Positions 7,259-15,651 of a stretch of 64,000 bases of DNA are shown here, piece by piece (positions within the stretch are counted from its first letter, which is position 1; each line of letters opens with the position of its first letter). Source of the DNA: Galbibacter pacificus (GTDB lineage: Bacteria > Bacteroidota > Bacteroidia > Flavobacteriales > Flavobacteriaceae); contig NZ_JAPMUA010000002.1 of the NCBI RefSeq assembly GCF_029603155.1, positions 558,001-622,000 of the forward strand, given 5' to 3'. The notes beneath the pieces were generated by a model. It saw nothing but the letters and a program-made list of their open reading frames with translations, had not been told where the DNA came from and did not search any database. Both the position numbers and the translations under genes were made by a program.

Positions 7259-9044
7259 AAAAGAGGCTGTCCAAAAAGGATAGTCTCTTTTTTTATCCTC
7301 ATGCCTTCAGATAAATCAGATGAACTTGATTATTATAGATTTTGGTAGAAAAGTTGATTTTCATATACTTTTTAAGGTATTTGCTAAAAACGGCTAAATT
7401 TTCAGAGGTATATAGGGATAAAGTAGCCGTTAACTTGCGTAGGTTGTGTCCAATGGCCATTAATGCGAACTCCAAGTTAACTTTGGATAAGCCTCTATGT
7501 GTAAACCGATTAAATTTATTATTGAATTTGAGTTGCCCGAAGACCGCCTCCGGCTCTATGGGTCGGTTACTACGGTGTACCAGGCCCTGGTGACTGATTA
7601 AAGGCTTTTTGGCTTGTGCCCTGAGTTGAACCAATCGGTTATTTACCTTAATGATTCGGTTTCCTTCTGCTTTGTGGCACATCCCCCGGAGCGGGCAATC
7701 TTCACACCTGATGGCCTGATAATGAGTAACTGTGGAGGCATATCCGGTGCTGCTTTTGCGTTTTTCGGTTGCTATGTTTTCAAAATATTGCCCCATGGGG
7801 CATACATAATAGTCTTCCTTGGCATTGTAATAGAGGTTCTGCACTAAAAACGGATTGTTTTTATATTTTCGCTTTTGTTCCTGATGGAAGTAATTGTATT
7901 TTACATAGACAGTAATTCCCTTGTCTTGCATGAGTTCATAGTTTTCTTCACTACCGTAACCTGCATCGGCCACTACTTCCTTGCTCTGTTTGTTGTAGTG
8001 CTGCTCAAAACCTGTTAAGTGGGGTTTGAGCGTGGTGGTATCCCCTGGATTTTGGTGGATAGAAAAGTGAGCGATAAACTGTTTTTCAGTACTGATCTGT
8101 GCGTTGTAGGCGGGTTTCAACTGACCGTTTTTCATATGGTCGTCCTTCATCCGCATAAAGGCGGCCTCCTTATCGGTCTTACTGTAACTATTGCGGTTGC
8201 CTAAGACCGCTAGTTGGCTTTCGTATTTCTCCAACCGGGGCAGGTGTTTTCCTTGGAGTTCTTTGAACTGTTTTTTCTTTTGCTTATCTAAAGCAGGGCT
8301 GTCCTTTAACTTTTTATTGATCCGGGCCAGTTCCTCTTTGAGCAGCTGGCCATTAATTTTTTTGGGCAGGGCGTCTTGATTGCTCTGTTGGTTTTCAGAG
8401 GCTATATATGTGCATCAATAGAAGCCAAAACGGCTTGTATTTTTTCTTCCAGTTTTGTTTTGTGCCTTTCAACGGATTTGCGCCATACAAAGGTGTAACG
8501 GTTCGAGGCCGCCTCTATCTTGGTACCATCGATATATTGCACCTCCAGGCTTACATACCCCATCTTTTGCAATAACCGGACGACCTCTGCAAACAGATGA
8601 TGGATCTGACCTTTCAGGCGTTTGCCCCTAAAATAATTGATGGTCCTAAAATCAGGCGTGCTATTACCGGAGATCCACATAAAATGGATATTCTCCCGTA
8701 AGGATTTTTCGATTTTCCGGCAAGAATAGATGTTGCTCAGATAGCTGCAGAACAATACTTTAAGCAGCATGCGGGGATGGTAACTGCTGGTGCCGCCTCC
8801 TTTGTAGGTACGCAGTAGAACACTAATGTCGAGTAAATCGACTACTTGGGACACCAATCGTACAGGATGGTTGGTTGGGATTCTTTCAAAAATATCTTCT
8901 GGAAATAAACTCGGGTTATCTAAAGACCCGGATCTGAAAACAGGCTTGGGCATAACACATTGTTTTATACCTTCAAGACACCCATTTTTAGAGTTTTATA
9001 AAAATAAAAAGACTGCCTAATTTCCTTTTTAGACAGCCTCTTTT
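7259..9044 (-). mobile_element. IS1182-family insertion sequence, about 1.79 kb
   Basis: Ends are near-perfect 22-base terminal inverted repeats: left AAAAGAGGCTGTCCAAAAAG (7259 on) and right, read on the minus strand, AAAAGAGGCTGTCTAAAAAG (from 9044), one mismatch. Just inside each end lies an imperfect hairpin formed by the repeat itself (left 7261-7290, right 9009-9040). The single transposase gene is on the minus strand and frameshifted. Size fits the family (about 1.7-1.9 kb). I see no convincing target-site duplication in the flanks. The element sits only 20 bases beyond the stop codon of the ABC-F gene. Confidence 0.88.
7299..8953 (-). pseudogene. IS1182-family transposase, frameshifted
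   Basis: Two reading frames together encode one DDE transposase of about 550 residues. The N-terminal part (8402-8953) has the DUF772-like region and the first catalytic Asp (QYIDGTKIEA); the C-terminal part (readable from about 8405 down to 7299) has the second Asp (VVADAGYGSEENY), the Cys cluster CEDCPLRGMC and the final Glu (RPIEPEAVFGQLKF). The first frame stops at CAT ATA TAG at 8402-8409. Removing one TA from this TATATA run restores HIASENQQSNQ and the frame continues to the second part with no other stop. This is a +2 slippage mutation in a TA microsatellite. Programmed frameshifting is less likely, as no slippery A-run lies there. Confidence 0.88.
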
Positions 9045-9064
9045 ATATTAGATTTATATGGAAA

Positions 9065-10687
9065 TTATATTTTTTCGTACATTTTTTTACGCTGTTCCTT
9101 TATTGAAGCATCATTCATATAATCATCAAATGATAAATATCGATCGATAGCACCATTTGGGGTTAATTCTATTACCCTATTGGCAACGGTTTGTGCAAAC
9201 TCATGGTCGTGAGTTGTAAGCATAATGGTTCCAGGGAATTTTTTCAACGAATTATTAAAAGCCGTAATACTTTCCAGGTCCAAATGGTTTGTGGGTTCAT
9301 CGAGCATTAGTACATTTCCGCGTAGCATCATCATCCTACTTAGCATGCAACGTACTTTTTCACCTCCAGATAGTACACGCCCTGTTTTTAAGGCTTCTTC
9401 TCCACTAAAAAGCATTTTGCCCAAAAAGCCACGAACATATACTTCTTCTCTTTCTTCTTCGGTTTTTGCCCATTGGCGCAACCAATCGACCAAAGTTAGG
9501 TCGTTATCAAAAAAACCTGAATTATCAACCGGAAGATATGCTTGCGTTGTGGTAATTCCCCATTGAAACTTACCCGAGTCTGGTTTTAAATTTTCGTTTA
9601 TAATTTCATAAAAAGCTGTTGTTGCCCTAGAGTCCTTAGAAATTACGGCAACCTTATCCCCTTTTGCAAGGTTAATATCTACCTTTTTAAATAAAATATC
9701 CCCATCAATACTAGCCGACAGGCCTTCTACGTTTAATATTTGGTCTCCAGCTTCGCGTTCACGCTCAAAAATAATGGCGGGATAACGCCTGCTGGAAGGT
9801 TTTATATCGTCTATTTTTAATTTTTCCAGCATTTTTTTCCTGGAAGTGGCCTGCTTACTTTTAGCAACGTTTGCACTAAACCGCTGTATAAACTCTTGCA
9901 ATTCTTTTGCTTTATCTTCTGCCTTTTTATTTTGTTGCGCCCGTTGTCTAGCTGCCAATTGGCTACTTTCGTACCAAAAAGTATAGTTACCGCTATATAA
10001 ATTTATTTTTCCAAAATCAATATCTGCAATACTGGTACAAACCGAATCTAAAAAGTGTCTGTCATGAGAAACCACTATTACTGTATTATCGTAATTTGCC
10101 AAAAAATTCTCCAACCAAGAAATAGTTTCAAAATCTAAGTCGTTGGTAGGCTCATCCATAATCAATACATCTGGGTTACCAAATAATGCCTGTGCCAACA
10201 ACACCCTTACTTTTTGCTTACCATCGAGGTCGCCCATTAAAGTATAATGTAAATCTTCCGTTATGCCAAGGTTTGATAGTAAAGCCGCAGCATCGCTATC
10301 GGCATTCCACCCGTTCATTTCTTCAAATTCAACTTGTAACTCTCCTATCCTGTCCGCATTTTCATCAGAATAATCCGCATATAATTCATCCATTTCCTTT
10401 TTAACAGTAAAAAGAGGCTTATTTCCACGGAGTACGGTCTCCAGAACTGGATATTCATCATAGGCATAGTGATCCTGCTCTAAAACAGACATACGTTTTC
10501 CCGGTTCCAAATGCACATGCCCACTGGTTGGCTCTTGAACACCCGATAATATTTTTAAAAATGTTGATTTTCCTGCTCCATTGGCTCCAATAATTCCATA
10601 ACAATTCCCTTGAGTAAAGGTAACGTTCACTTCATCAAATAAGATTCTTTTGCCAAATTGAACAGATAAATTAGAAACTGATAACAT
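9065..10687 (-). CDS. ABC-F family ATPase, YbiT-like
   Basis: 540-residue soluble protein with two ABC ATPase domains and no membrane segment, the ABC-F layout of ribosome-associated translation factors. NBD1 has Walker A GANGAGKS (34-41), Walker B VLIMDEPTNDLD and switch SHDRHF, but its signature is degenerate (LDGKQKVRV, near 155). NBD2 has a proper signature LSGGEKVR (near 440), Walker B VLMLDEPTNHLD and THDHEF, but its Walker A is lost (VISKDSRATT near 345-355). The long linker between domains (about 230-310) is Lys/Arg/Gln rich, as expected for the P-site tRNA interaction motif. The N-terminus and the degenerate first signature are YbiT-like. The start ATG at 10687 is preceded by TACTTTTG at 10716-10723 on the same strand. 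Confidence 0.92.
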   Translation of the reverse strand: MLSVSNLSVQFGKRILFDEVNVTFTQGNCYGIIGANGAGKSTFLKILSGVQEPTSGHVHLEPGKRMSVLEQDHYAYDEYPVLETVLRGNKPLFTVKKEMDELYADYSDENADRIGELQVEFEEMNGWNADSDAAALLSNLGITEDLHYTLMGDLDGKQKVRVLLAQALFGNPDVLIMDEPTNDLDFETISWLENFLANYDNTVIVVSHDRHFLDSVCTSIADIDFGKINLYSGNYTFWYESSQLAARQRAQQNKKAEDKAKELQEFIQRFSANVAKSKQATSRKKMLEKLKIDDIKPSSRRYPAIIFEREREAGDQILNVEGLSASIDGDILFKKVDINLAKGDKVAVISKDSRATTAFYEIINENLKPDSGKFQWGITTTQAYLPVDNSGFFDNDLTLVDWLRQWAKTEEEREEVYVRGFLGKMLFSGEEALKTGRVLSGGEKVRCMLSRMMMLRGNVLMLDEPTNHLDLESITAFNNSLKKFPGTIMLTTHDHEFAQTVANRVIELTPNGAIDRYLSFDDYMNDASIKEQRKKMYEKI

Positions 10688-10715
10688 TCATTTTTTCTTT
10701 TACAAATTACGGGTG

Positions 10716-10723
10716 CAAAAGTA
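10716..10723 (-). promoter_or_regulatory. Candidate -7 element (TACTTTTG) of the ABC-F gene
   Basis: TAnnTTTG match on the minus strand followed by C, 28 bases before the ABC-F start codon. No clear -33 element. Confidence 0.4.
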
Positions 10724-10778
10724 ACAAATTATAACATGTTATCCAGTATCTATTTAAAGAACTCATTTAAAAAAGAAA

Positions 10779-10800
10779 GAGGAACTATTTCTAGTTCCTC
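10779..10800 (-). terminator. Terminator hairpin downstream of the OmpA remnant
   Basis: Perfect stem GAGGAACT / AGTTCCTC with a six-base loop. On the minus strand it is followed by a T-rich run (complement of AAAAAAGAAA), so it points leftward and would have ended the gene whose C-terminus survives at 10823-10936. Confidence 0.65.
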
Positions 10801-10822
10801 CTCCCAACGTTAAAAAAATATA

Positions 10823-10936
10823 TTAATCATTACTTACTTCTTCTATAATAAATTCACTTCGTCTGTTTTCTTGATGTTCGGATTCGCTACATTGTACACC
10901 GTAAAGGTTACTATTAAGGATTTTGGATTCATACAT
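10823..10936 (-). pseudogene. C-terminal remnant of an OmpA-family protein
   Basis: The minus strand encodes MYESKILNSNLYGVQCSESE followed by HQENRRSEFIIEEVSND and a stop. This matches the extreme C-terminus of Bacteroidetes OmpA-domain proteins; compare the intact protein at 37246-39201, which ends YGESRLLNECANNVPCTEAQ, then HDVNRRSEFIIVKMK. The NRR-SEF signature and the cysteine spacing coincide. A stop codon lies four codons upstream of the ATG and nothing of the rest of the OmpA domain precedes it, so this is a relic and not a working gene. It retains its own terminator at 10779-10800. Confidence 0.75.
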
Positions 10937-11056
10937 ACAAACCCATTTTTATTTTTTTAAGAGGTAACGTATAGGATTATGACCAATTATTTCATTTCTA
11001 TTTACTGCCTTAAAATGGCAATAAAAGTTTCTTGAAATTTTGTATTTACCTCACCT

Positions 11057-11076
11057 GTCCCGATGGTTATCGGGAC
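11057..11076. repeat. Short palindromic (REP-like) element
   Basis: GTCCCGAT-ggtt-ATCGGGAC, a perfect 8-base stem with a four-base loop in the gap before the lipoprotein gene. Similar CCCGATnnnnATCGGG palindromes are familiar in flavobacterial intergenic DNA (from memory, not checked). Confidence 0.6.
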
Positions 11077-11088
11077 TGCCAAAAGAGA

Positions 11089-11123
11089 CAGTTACGACCG
11101 CTCCAAAGGAGAAAGAAATATGA
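11089..11123 (+). repeat. Degenerate copy of the GTCAnnnCGAC dispersed repeat
   Basis: GTTACGACCG and AAAGGAGAAAGAAAT resemble the better copies at 53030-53058 and 60293-60319 (CGACCG, then GGAGA-AT). Spacing is expanded, so this copy is tentative. Together with the palindrome at 11057, the OmpA relic and its terminator, it accounts for most of the 10688-11238 gap. Confidence 0.35.
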
Positions 11124-11238
11124 CCTACATACAATCAATAAACGTTAAATGCTCTTATTTAACTTCCCCTTAACATTAAACTAGAAGTGGCTTTTATAGA
11201 TTTGTTGGAACTGATGCTTGAAAACATCATATCGTTAT

Positions 11239-12654
11239 ATGAAGTACTTTTACTTAACGTTAATTATCGCCCTTTCCTATAGTTGTACAAAATCTCCCTC
11301 GAAGGCTTATTTTGCAGGGGAAATTGTAAACCCTAACAATGATTTTGTCTATCTATACTACAATAATGCTGTTATAGATTCTTCTAAAATAGACCAGAAC
11401 AACCGGTTCTTTTTTGAAGTTGACGATATACATGACGGGCTTTATCATTTTGACCATAATGAATATCAATACATAATACTTGAAAAGGGCGATAGCCTTT
11501 TAATGCGGCTTAACACCTTGGATTTTGATGAATCTTTGGTCTATTCAGGCATTGGTGCCAGTAAAAACAATTTTTTGATTGATATGTTCCTTATTTATGA
11601 GGACGAAGAAAAAGCCGTAAACAAGTTTAGTGAATTGGATCCTGATGAATTTGTAAAAAAAATAGATTCGCTTAGGAGCATGAAGCAGGAACTGCTAAAC
11701 GATATTAACCAGGAAAACATATTATCGCCCGTAGCATTACACATTACTCAAGGGGCTATTAATTATAGGTATTTTACCGATATGGAAGAATACCCGTTTA
11801 TAAACAAAAGAAGGAACGGACTCCATGAAGTATCTGAACTTCCCAAAAATTTTTACCAGTTTAGAAGGCAAGTAGACTACAATGATACCTTATTAACCTA
11901 TTACCGGCCTTATTTTAATTACCTGGTAACCCATTTTAATAATTTGTCTTATAACTATTGTAAAAATCAATGTAACGGGGATTTGGTTAAAATTCAAAGG
12001 TCTTTGCATTACAGCACACATAAATTACGACTTATAGACAGTGCTATTACAAAAAATAAAACCATACGGGACAATCTAACAAGAAATGTGGCGTATTCTT
12101 ATCTTCTCGGAGACCATACCGCCAACTATAACCAAAGGTTTCTTGATTCTTTCAGTAAATATGCGCCAGACAACCAACATCAAAAGGAAATCACTACTTT
12201 TTACAATAACGTACAACAGCTTCAAAAAGGGCTTACACTGCCCCCCATCCATCTCATTAACTTGAAAGGGGAAAAAGTTACAATCGACTCTACCTCGTAT
12301 TCAAAGAATACTGTTTTTTATTTTTGGAACCTGCATCAAAGAAACCATCAAACAAATGTGTTAATGCGTATAGCAAGGTTGAAAAGAGATTATCCAAACT
12401 ATAATTACATTGGTATAAATGTGAACGAAAACCGCAAGGAATGGCAACAGAGCCTAGCTTCCATTTCTAAATTGGACGATACTTTAAGTCAGTATCAAAC
12501 AGATAATATTGAAGAATTATTGGCCACCTTGGTGATAAAGAGCCTGAACAAGATAATTATCGTTGACAAAAATGGAAAAATTATTGAAGGTTTTGGAGAT
12601 ATCTACCACAGTAAACGACTGGAAATAAGCCTTTCTGAAAGCATGAAAAAATAA
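11239..12654 (+). CDS. Lipoprotein with a thioredoxin-like C-terminal domain lacking CxxC
   Basis: 471 residues when started at the ATG at 11239, which gives a clean type II signal peptide (MKYFYLTLIIALSYSC, lipidated Cys16); a TTG seven codons upstream would only spoil it. Residues about 22-110 resemble the DUF4369-like N-terminal domain common in Bacteroidetes TlpA-type proteins. A central helical stretch follows, and residues about 345-470 have a thioredoxin-like layout (NTVFYFWNLHQRNHQTNVLM, then NYNYIGINVNENRKEWQQSL, then KIIIVDKNGKIIEGFG). Where TlpA or thioredoxin has WCxxC, this protein has WNLHQRN, so it cannot be a classic dithiol oxidoreductase. Likely anchored in a membrane facing the periplasm. 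Function unknown. Confidence 0.75.
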   Translation: MKYFYLTLIIALSYSCTKSPSKAYFAGEIVNPNNDFVYLYYNNAVIDSSKIDQNNRFFFEVDDIHDGLYHFDHNEYQYIILEKGDSLLMRLNTLDFDESLVYSGIGASKNNFLIDMFLIYEDEEKAVNKFSELDPDEFVKKIDSLRSMKQELLNDINQENILSPVALHITQGAINYRYFTDMEEYPFINKRRNGLHEVSELPKNFYQFRRQVDYNDTLLTYYRPYFNYLVTHFNNLSYNYCKNQCNGDLVKIQRSLHYSTHKLRLIDSAITKNKTIRDNLTRNVAYSYLLGDHTANYNQRFLDSFSKYAPDNQHQKEITTFYNNVQQLQKGLTLPPIHLINLKGEKVTIDSTSYSKNTVFYFWNLHQRNHQTNVLMRIARLKRDYPNYNYIGINVNENRKEWQQSLASISKLDDTLSQYQTDNIEELLATLVIKSLNKIIIVDKNGKIIEGFGDIYHSKRLEISLSESMKK

Positions 12655-12717
12655 AAAAACTTGCTTTTAATGACATTTTCATAAGAAATCTAAAAGTGAT
12701 TCTTTTCTGTCAAATAC

Positions 12718-12824
12718 AGCCCTATCCGAAAAATCTATTCAATCGGGTTGTTAAAATTTTCAAACCTCCGGTTTTCAATATAATACTTCAACAACTTACC
12801 TGAACAATATAATCGGATAGGGCT
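12718..12824. repeat. 107-bp MITE-like element with 12-bp terminal inverted repeats
   Basis: Perfect inverted repeats AGCCCTATCCGA (12718-12729) and TCGGATAGGGCT (12813-12824) bound an AT-rich, non-coding interior. The arm spacing is too large for an ordinary terminator. No target-site duplication is evident. It could be a miniature transposable element or a structured RNA; it fills most of the gap between the lipoprotein and nitroreductase genes, which are convergent. Confidence 0.5.
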
Positions 12825-12876
12825 CAAGATGACATTATTTTAAGTTTTTGGTGCTTTTTTAATGTTCCGTAGTATT

Positions 12877-13482
12877 TTATTCTTTCCAAGCATCCTTATA
12901 AGCAAAGTCCTTTTGGGGAATACGCTCCCTTTCACTTTTTTCCATATCGAGCAAATCTTCGTTTAATTTTTCGAAATCCCCTCCGTAATATCCTGCGGCT
13001 ATAGCCGTGGCTACATGGTACCCTTTTGGTATTTTAAATGTTTTTTGGGCTTTTTCCCAATCAATGCCTGCCATTTGGTGTATGCCTATATTCATATATT
13101 GTGCCTGCACGCTCATATTCCCAACAGCGAGGCCAAGATCGTGGAGCGCATGAAAATTAACCTCCCCATCTTCCCTTTTTTCCTTATAAGCTGTTATTAT
13201 AAGTATAGGTGCATTAATCACCCAGCTTTTATTAAAGTTGCTTAAGCAAGCTACTATTTTATCGTAAGCATCGGTTCCCTTTTCAGCATAAATAAAACGC
13301 CACGGTTGAAGATTGGACGAACTGGCAGCCCATCTTGCTGCTTCAAAAAGTTGTTTTATTTCTTTTTCGGGAATTTTATCGTCCTTAAACATACGCGGAC
13401 TCCAACGTTGCTTTAAAAGTGCGTATATTTCATGATCGGTTTTTGCTATTTTATCCAATTGTAATTGTTCTAATCCTGTCAT
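12877..13482 (-). CDS. Nitroreductase-family flavoprotein
   Basis: 201-residue FMN-dependent NAD(P)H oxidoreductase of the nitroreductase fold. N-terminal RWSPRMFKDDKI is the usual flavin phosphate-binding R-S-x-R-x-F motif, followed by ARWAASSSNLQPWRFIYAE, the conserved substrate/flavin segment; IHQMAGIDWEKAQKTF and ATAIAAGYYGGD are the later conserved blocks. Cytoplasmic, likely a homodimer. It begins 12 bases after the stop of the aconitase gene, so the two are probably co-transcribed with the aconitase first. The natural substrate cannot be told; such enzymes reduce quinones or nitro compounds in vitro. Confidence 0.88.
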   Translation of the reverse strand: MTGLEQLQLDKIAKTDHEIYALLKQRWSPRMFKDDKIPEKEIKQLFEAARWAASSSNLQPWRFIYAEKGTDAYDKIVACLSNFNKSWVINAPILIITAYKEKREDGEVNFHALHDLGLAVGNMSVQAQYMNIGIHQMAGIDWEKAQKTFKIPKGYHVATAIAAGYYGGDFEKLNEDLLDMEKSERERIPQKDFAYKDAWKE

Positions 13483-13494
13483 AACTATTATTTA

Positions 13495-15465
13495 TTAAGA
13501 TGCTAGTTTTTCTTTAAAATCATTTATAATTCCACCTTTAAGAATTAAATTAACCTGTCTAACGCTTAGACTATGCATGGCTTCTATGGCAATTTCTTTG
13601 TTTTTATATGATATATGTACCTTGATAGGGTTTCCGTTCTTTACATCGTCTCTTAGGCCTTCAAGCCTTAAAATTGCCCCTTGATGGATTTTCTCATAAT
13701 CAGAAGGGTTAGTAAATTCTAAAGGAAGTATACCAAAATTTACCAAATTCTGCCAAGCAATACGCGCATAACTTTTGGCAATTACCGCTACTTGTCCTAA
13801 ATATTTTGGAGCAATGGCCGCATGTTCCCGGCTACTTCCCTGTGCATAATTTTCACCGGCAACAACTACATGTCCACCATATTGATTTTTGGCTTCCATC
13901 GCCCTATCGTAAAAAGTTTCATCAATAACCGTGTACGAAAATTTGCTTATCTCCGGGATATTGCTCCTGAACGGAAGTACCTCTGCACCGGCCTTCAAAA
14001 TTTCGTCGGTAGAAATATTATCCTTCATTTTTAACAAAACTGGAACTTCATACGAGTCTTTTAACACATCTATATGTGGCAGTGTTTTAATATTCGGACC
14101 TTTTTTTAAGCTTAACTCTTCCGTATTTTTGGAAGGCGCTACCAACATATCGGTATTTATAATATCAATTTCCGGGGCTTCATACTTGGGATATTTTAAA
14201 TTGAAAAGCTTTTCCAGATCCCGCGGATCTGTAATCTTTCCCGTTAATGCAGATGCGGCGGCTGTTTCCGGACTGCATAAATGTACTTGGTCGTCTTTTG
14301 TTCCAGAACGGTCCGGGAAGTTTCTTGGCATGGTACGCAAACTTATGGTCCCGCTTGCCGGTGCCTGGCCCATTCCTATACAGCCCATACATCCTGATTG
14401 ATGAAATCTGGCTCCTGCTTTTATTAAATTGGCAAAAGCCCGGTTTTCAATCATGTTTTGGATAATCTGACGTGAAGTTGGATTGATGTCGAAAGATACA
14501 TCGGGATTAACAGATTTATCTTTTACAATGGCTCCGGCAATCCAAAAATCCCGTAAACCGGGATTGGCCGATGAACCAATTACTACCTGGCTAATGCTTT
14601 TCCCTTCTACTTCCCTTACCGGGACAACATTGCCCGGACTCGTTGGAAGTGCTATAAGCGGAATGAGTTCATCCAAAATAATTTCATCTTCCAAATCGTA
14701 ATTGCAACCATTGTCTGCTTTTAGTTCTGTCCAATCTTCTTCCCTGTGCTGCGATTTTAAAAACCGTCGGGTCTCCTCATCACTAGGAAAAACAGTGGTT
14801 GTTGCGCCCAATTCTGCTCCCATATTGGCAATAACATGCCTGTCCATGGCGCTTAGGTGCTTTAGACCATCGCCGTAATATTCAATTATTTTTCCTACCC
14901 CGCCTTTTACGTCATAACGACGTAACATTTCCAAAATAATGTCTTTTGCACTTACCCAATCAGGAAGTTTTCCTGTAAGTTTTACGCCCATAACCTGTGG
15001 CATTTTCACAAAATATGGCTGACCGGCAATTGCTGCGGCCACATCGAGCCCCCCGGTACCAATGGCCAACATTCCCAACGACCCGGCTGCTGGGGTATGG
15101 CTATCTGAACCGACGAGCGTTTTTCCTGGCTTCCCGAAGCGTTCCATATGAACGGGGTGGCTTACACCGTTTCCCGGTCGGCTATACCACAAGCCAAATT
15201 TTTGTGCTGCTGAATGCAAAAAAACATGGTCGTCGGCATTTTTAAAATCTGTTTGTAATAAATTATGGTCCACATATTGAACGGCAACTTCCGTCTTGGC
15301 ACTGTCAAGCCCCATTGCTTCTAGCTCTAATTGTACCAATGTTCCGGTAGCATCCTGCAAAAGGGCTTGGTCTATTTTCAGGCCAATTTCCTTTCCGGGG
15401 GTCATTTCCCCCTCTAAAAGATGCGTTTTAATTAGTTTTTGCGCTACGTTTAGTGGCTTGTTCAT
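13495..15465 (-). CDS. Aconitate hydratase, Aquifex-type (short form)
   Basis: 656-residue aconitase-superfamily protein: the large Fe-S domains run to about 480 and the swivel domain follows (YAQGSSREHAAIAPKYLG near 545). Conserved blocks include HTPAAGSLGMLAIGTGGLDV (a substrate loop near 125), FHQSGCMGCIGMG (near 353-363), SLRTMPRNFPDRSGTKDDQV and LCSPETAAASALTG. The length and motifs fit the Aquifex-type aconitase family rather than 755-residue mitochondrial-type or AcnB enzymes. Notably, the block that carries the first cluster cysteine in aconitases (IGSCTNS) reads IGSSANPG near residue 298, with Ser in place of Cys. Role: citrate-isocitrate isomerisation in the TCA cycle. The nitroreductase gene follows closely. 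Confidence 0.88.
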   Translation of the reverse strand: MNKPLNVAQKLIKTHLLEGEMTPGKEIGLKIDQALLQDATGTLVQLELEAMGLDSAKTEVAVQYVDHNLLQTDFKNADDHVFLHSAAQKFGLWYSRPGNGVSHPVHMERFGKPGKTLVGSDSHTPAAGSLGMLAIGTGGLDVAAAIAGQPYFVKMPQVMGVKLTGKLPDWVSAKDIILEMLRRYDVKGGVGKIIEYYGDGLKHLSAMDRHVIANMGAELGATTTVFPSDEETRRFLKSQHREEDWTELKADNGCNYDLEDEIILDELIPLIALPTSPGNVVPVREVEGKSISQVVIGSSANPGLRDFWIAGAIVKDKSVNPDVSFDINPTSRQIIQNMIENRAFANLIKAGARFHQSGCMGCIGMGQAPASGTISLRTMPRNFPDRSGTKDDQVHLCSPETAAASALTGKITDPRDLEKLFNLKYPKYEAPEIDIINTDMLVAPSKNTEELSLKKGPNIKTLPHIDVLKDSYEVPVLLKMKDNISTDEILKAGAEVLPFRSNIPEISKFSYTVIDETFYDRAMEAKNQYGGHVVVAGENYAQGSSREHAAIAPKYLGQVAVIAKSYARIAWQNLVNFGILPLEFTNPSDYEKIHQGAILRLEGLRDDVKNGNPIKVHISYKNKEIAIEAMHSLSVRQVNLILKGGIINDFKEKLAS

Positions 15466-15585
15466 TTTGTTGTTCTTTTTTTGAGTTTGTTATGCTTTAA
15501 GGTACAATAGATTTTACATCTAAAGGCTTATTTTAAAGTACTTTAACACGGTTTAAGGATTGTTTAACATTCTCTTAAAAAAACA

Positions 15586-15616
15586 AAAACCGATTGAACC
15601 TAAGTCAATCGGTTTT
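15586..15616 (-). terminator. Terminator of the dienelactone-hydrolase gene
   Basis: Stem AACCGATTGA / TCAATCGGTT; on the minus strand it is followed by a T-rich tract. It ends the leftward gene at 15652-16503. Confidence 0.8.
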
Positions 15617-15651
15617 CTTATTATTATTTTATAAAAAATTGAAGTATGCCC

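Noticed and set aside
8396..8412. Programmed ribosomal frameshift in the transposase
   Set aside because: No slippery A-run or downstream structure is apparent, and the family normally has one continuous gene; TA slippage explains it more simply.
7259..9044. Direct target-site duplication flanking the IS
   Set aside because: The flanks (…AACATTT and ATATTAG…) share only AT-rich letters; no exact duplication could be supported.
13931..14401. Long open frame on the plus strand inside the aconitase gene (156 codons)
   Set aside because: It lies antisense to a well-conserved enzyme, has no recognisable domain and no promoter; it is a shadow of codon bias.
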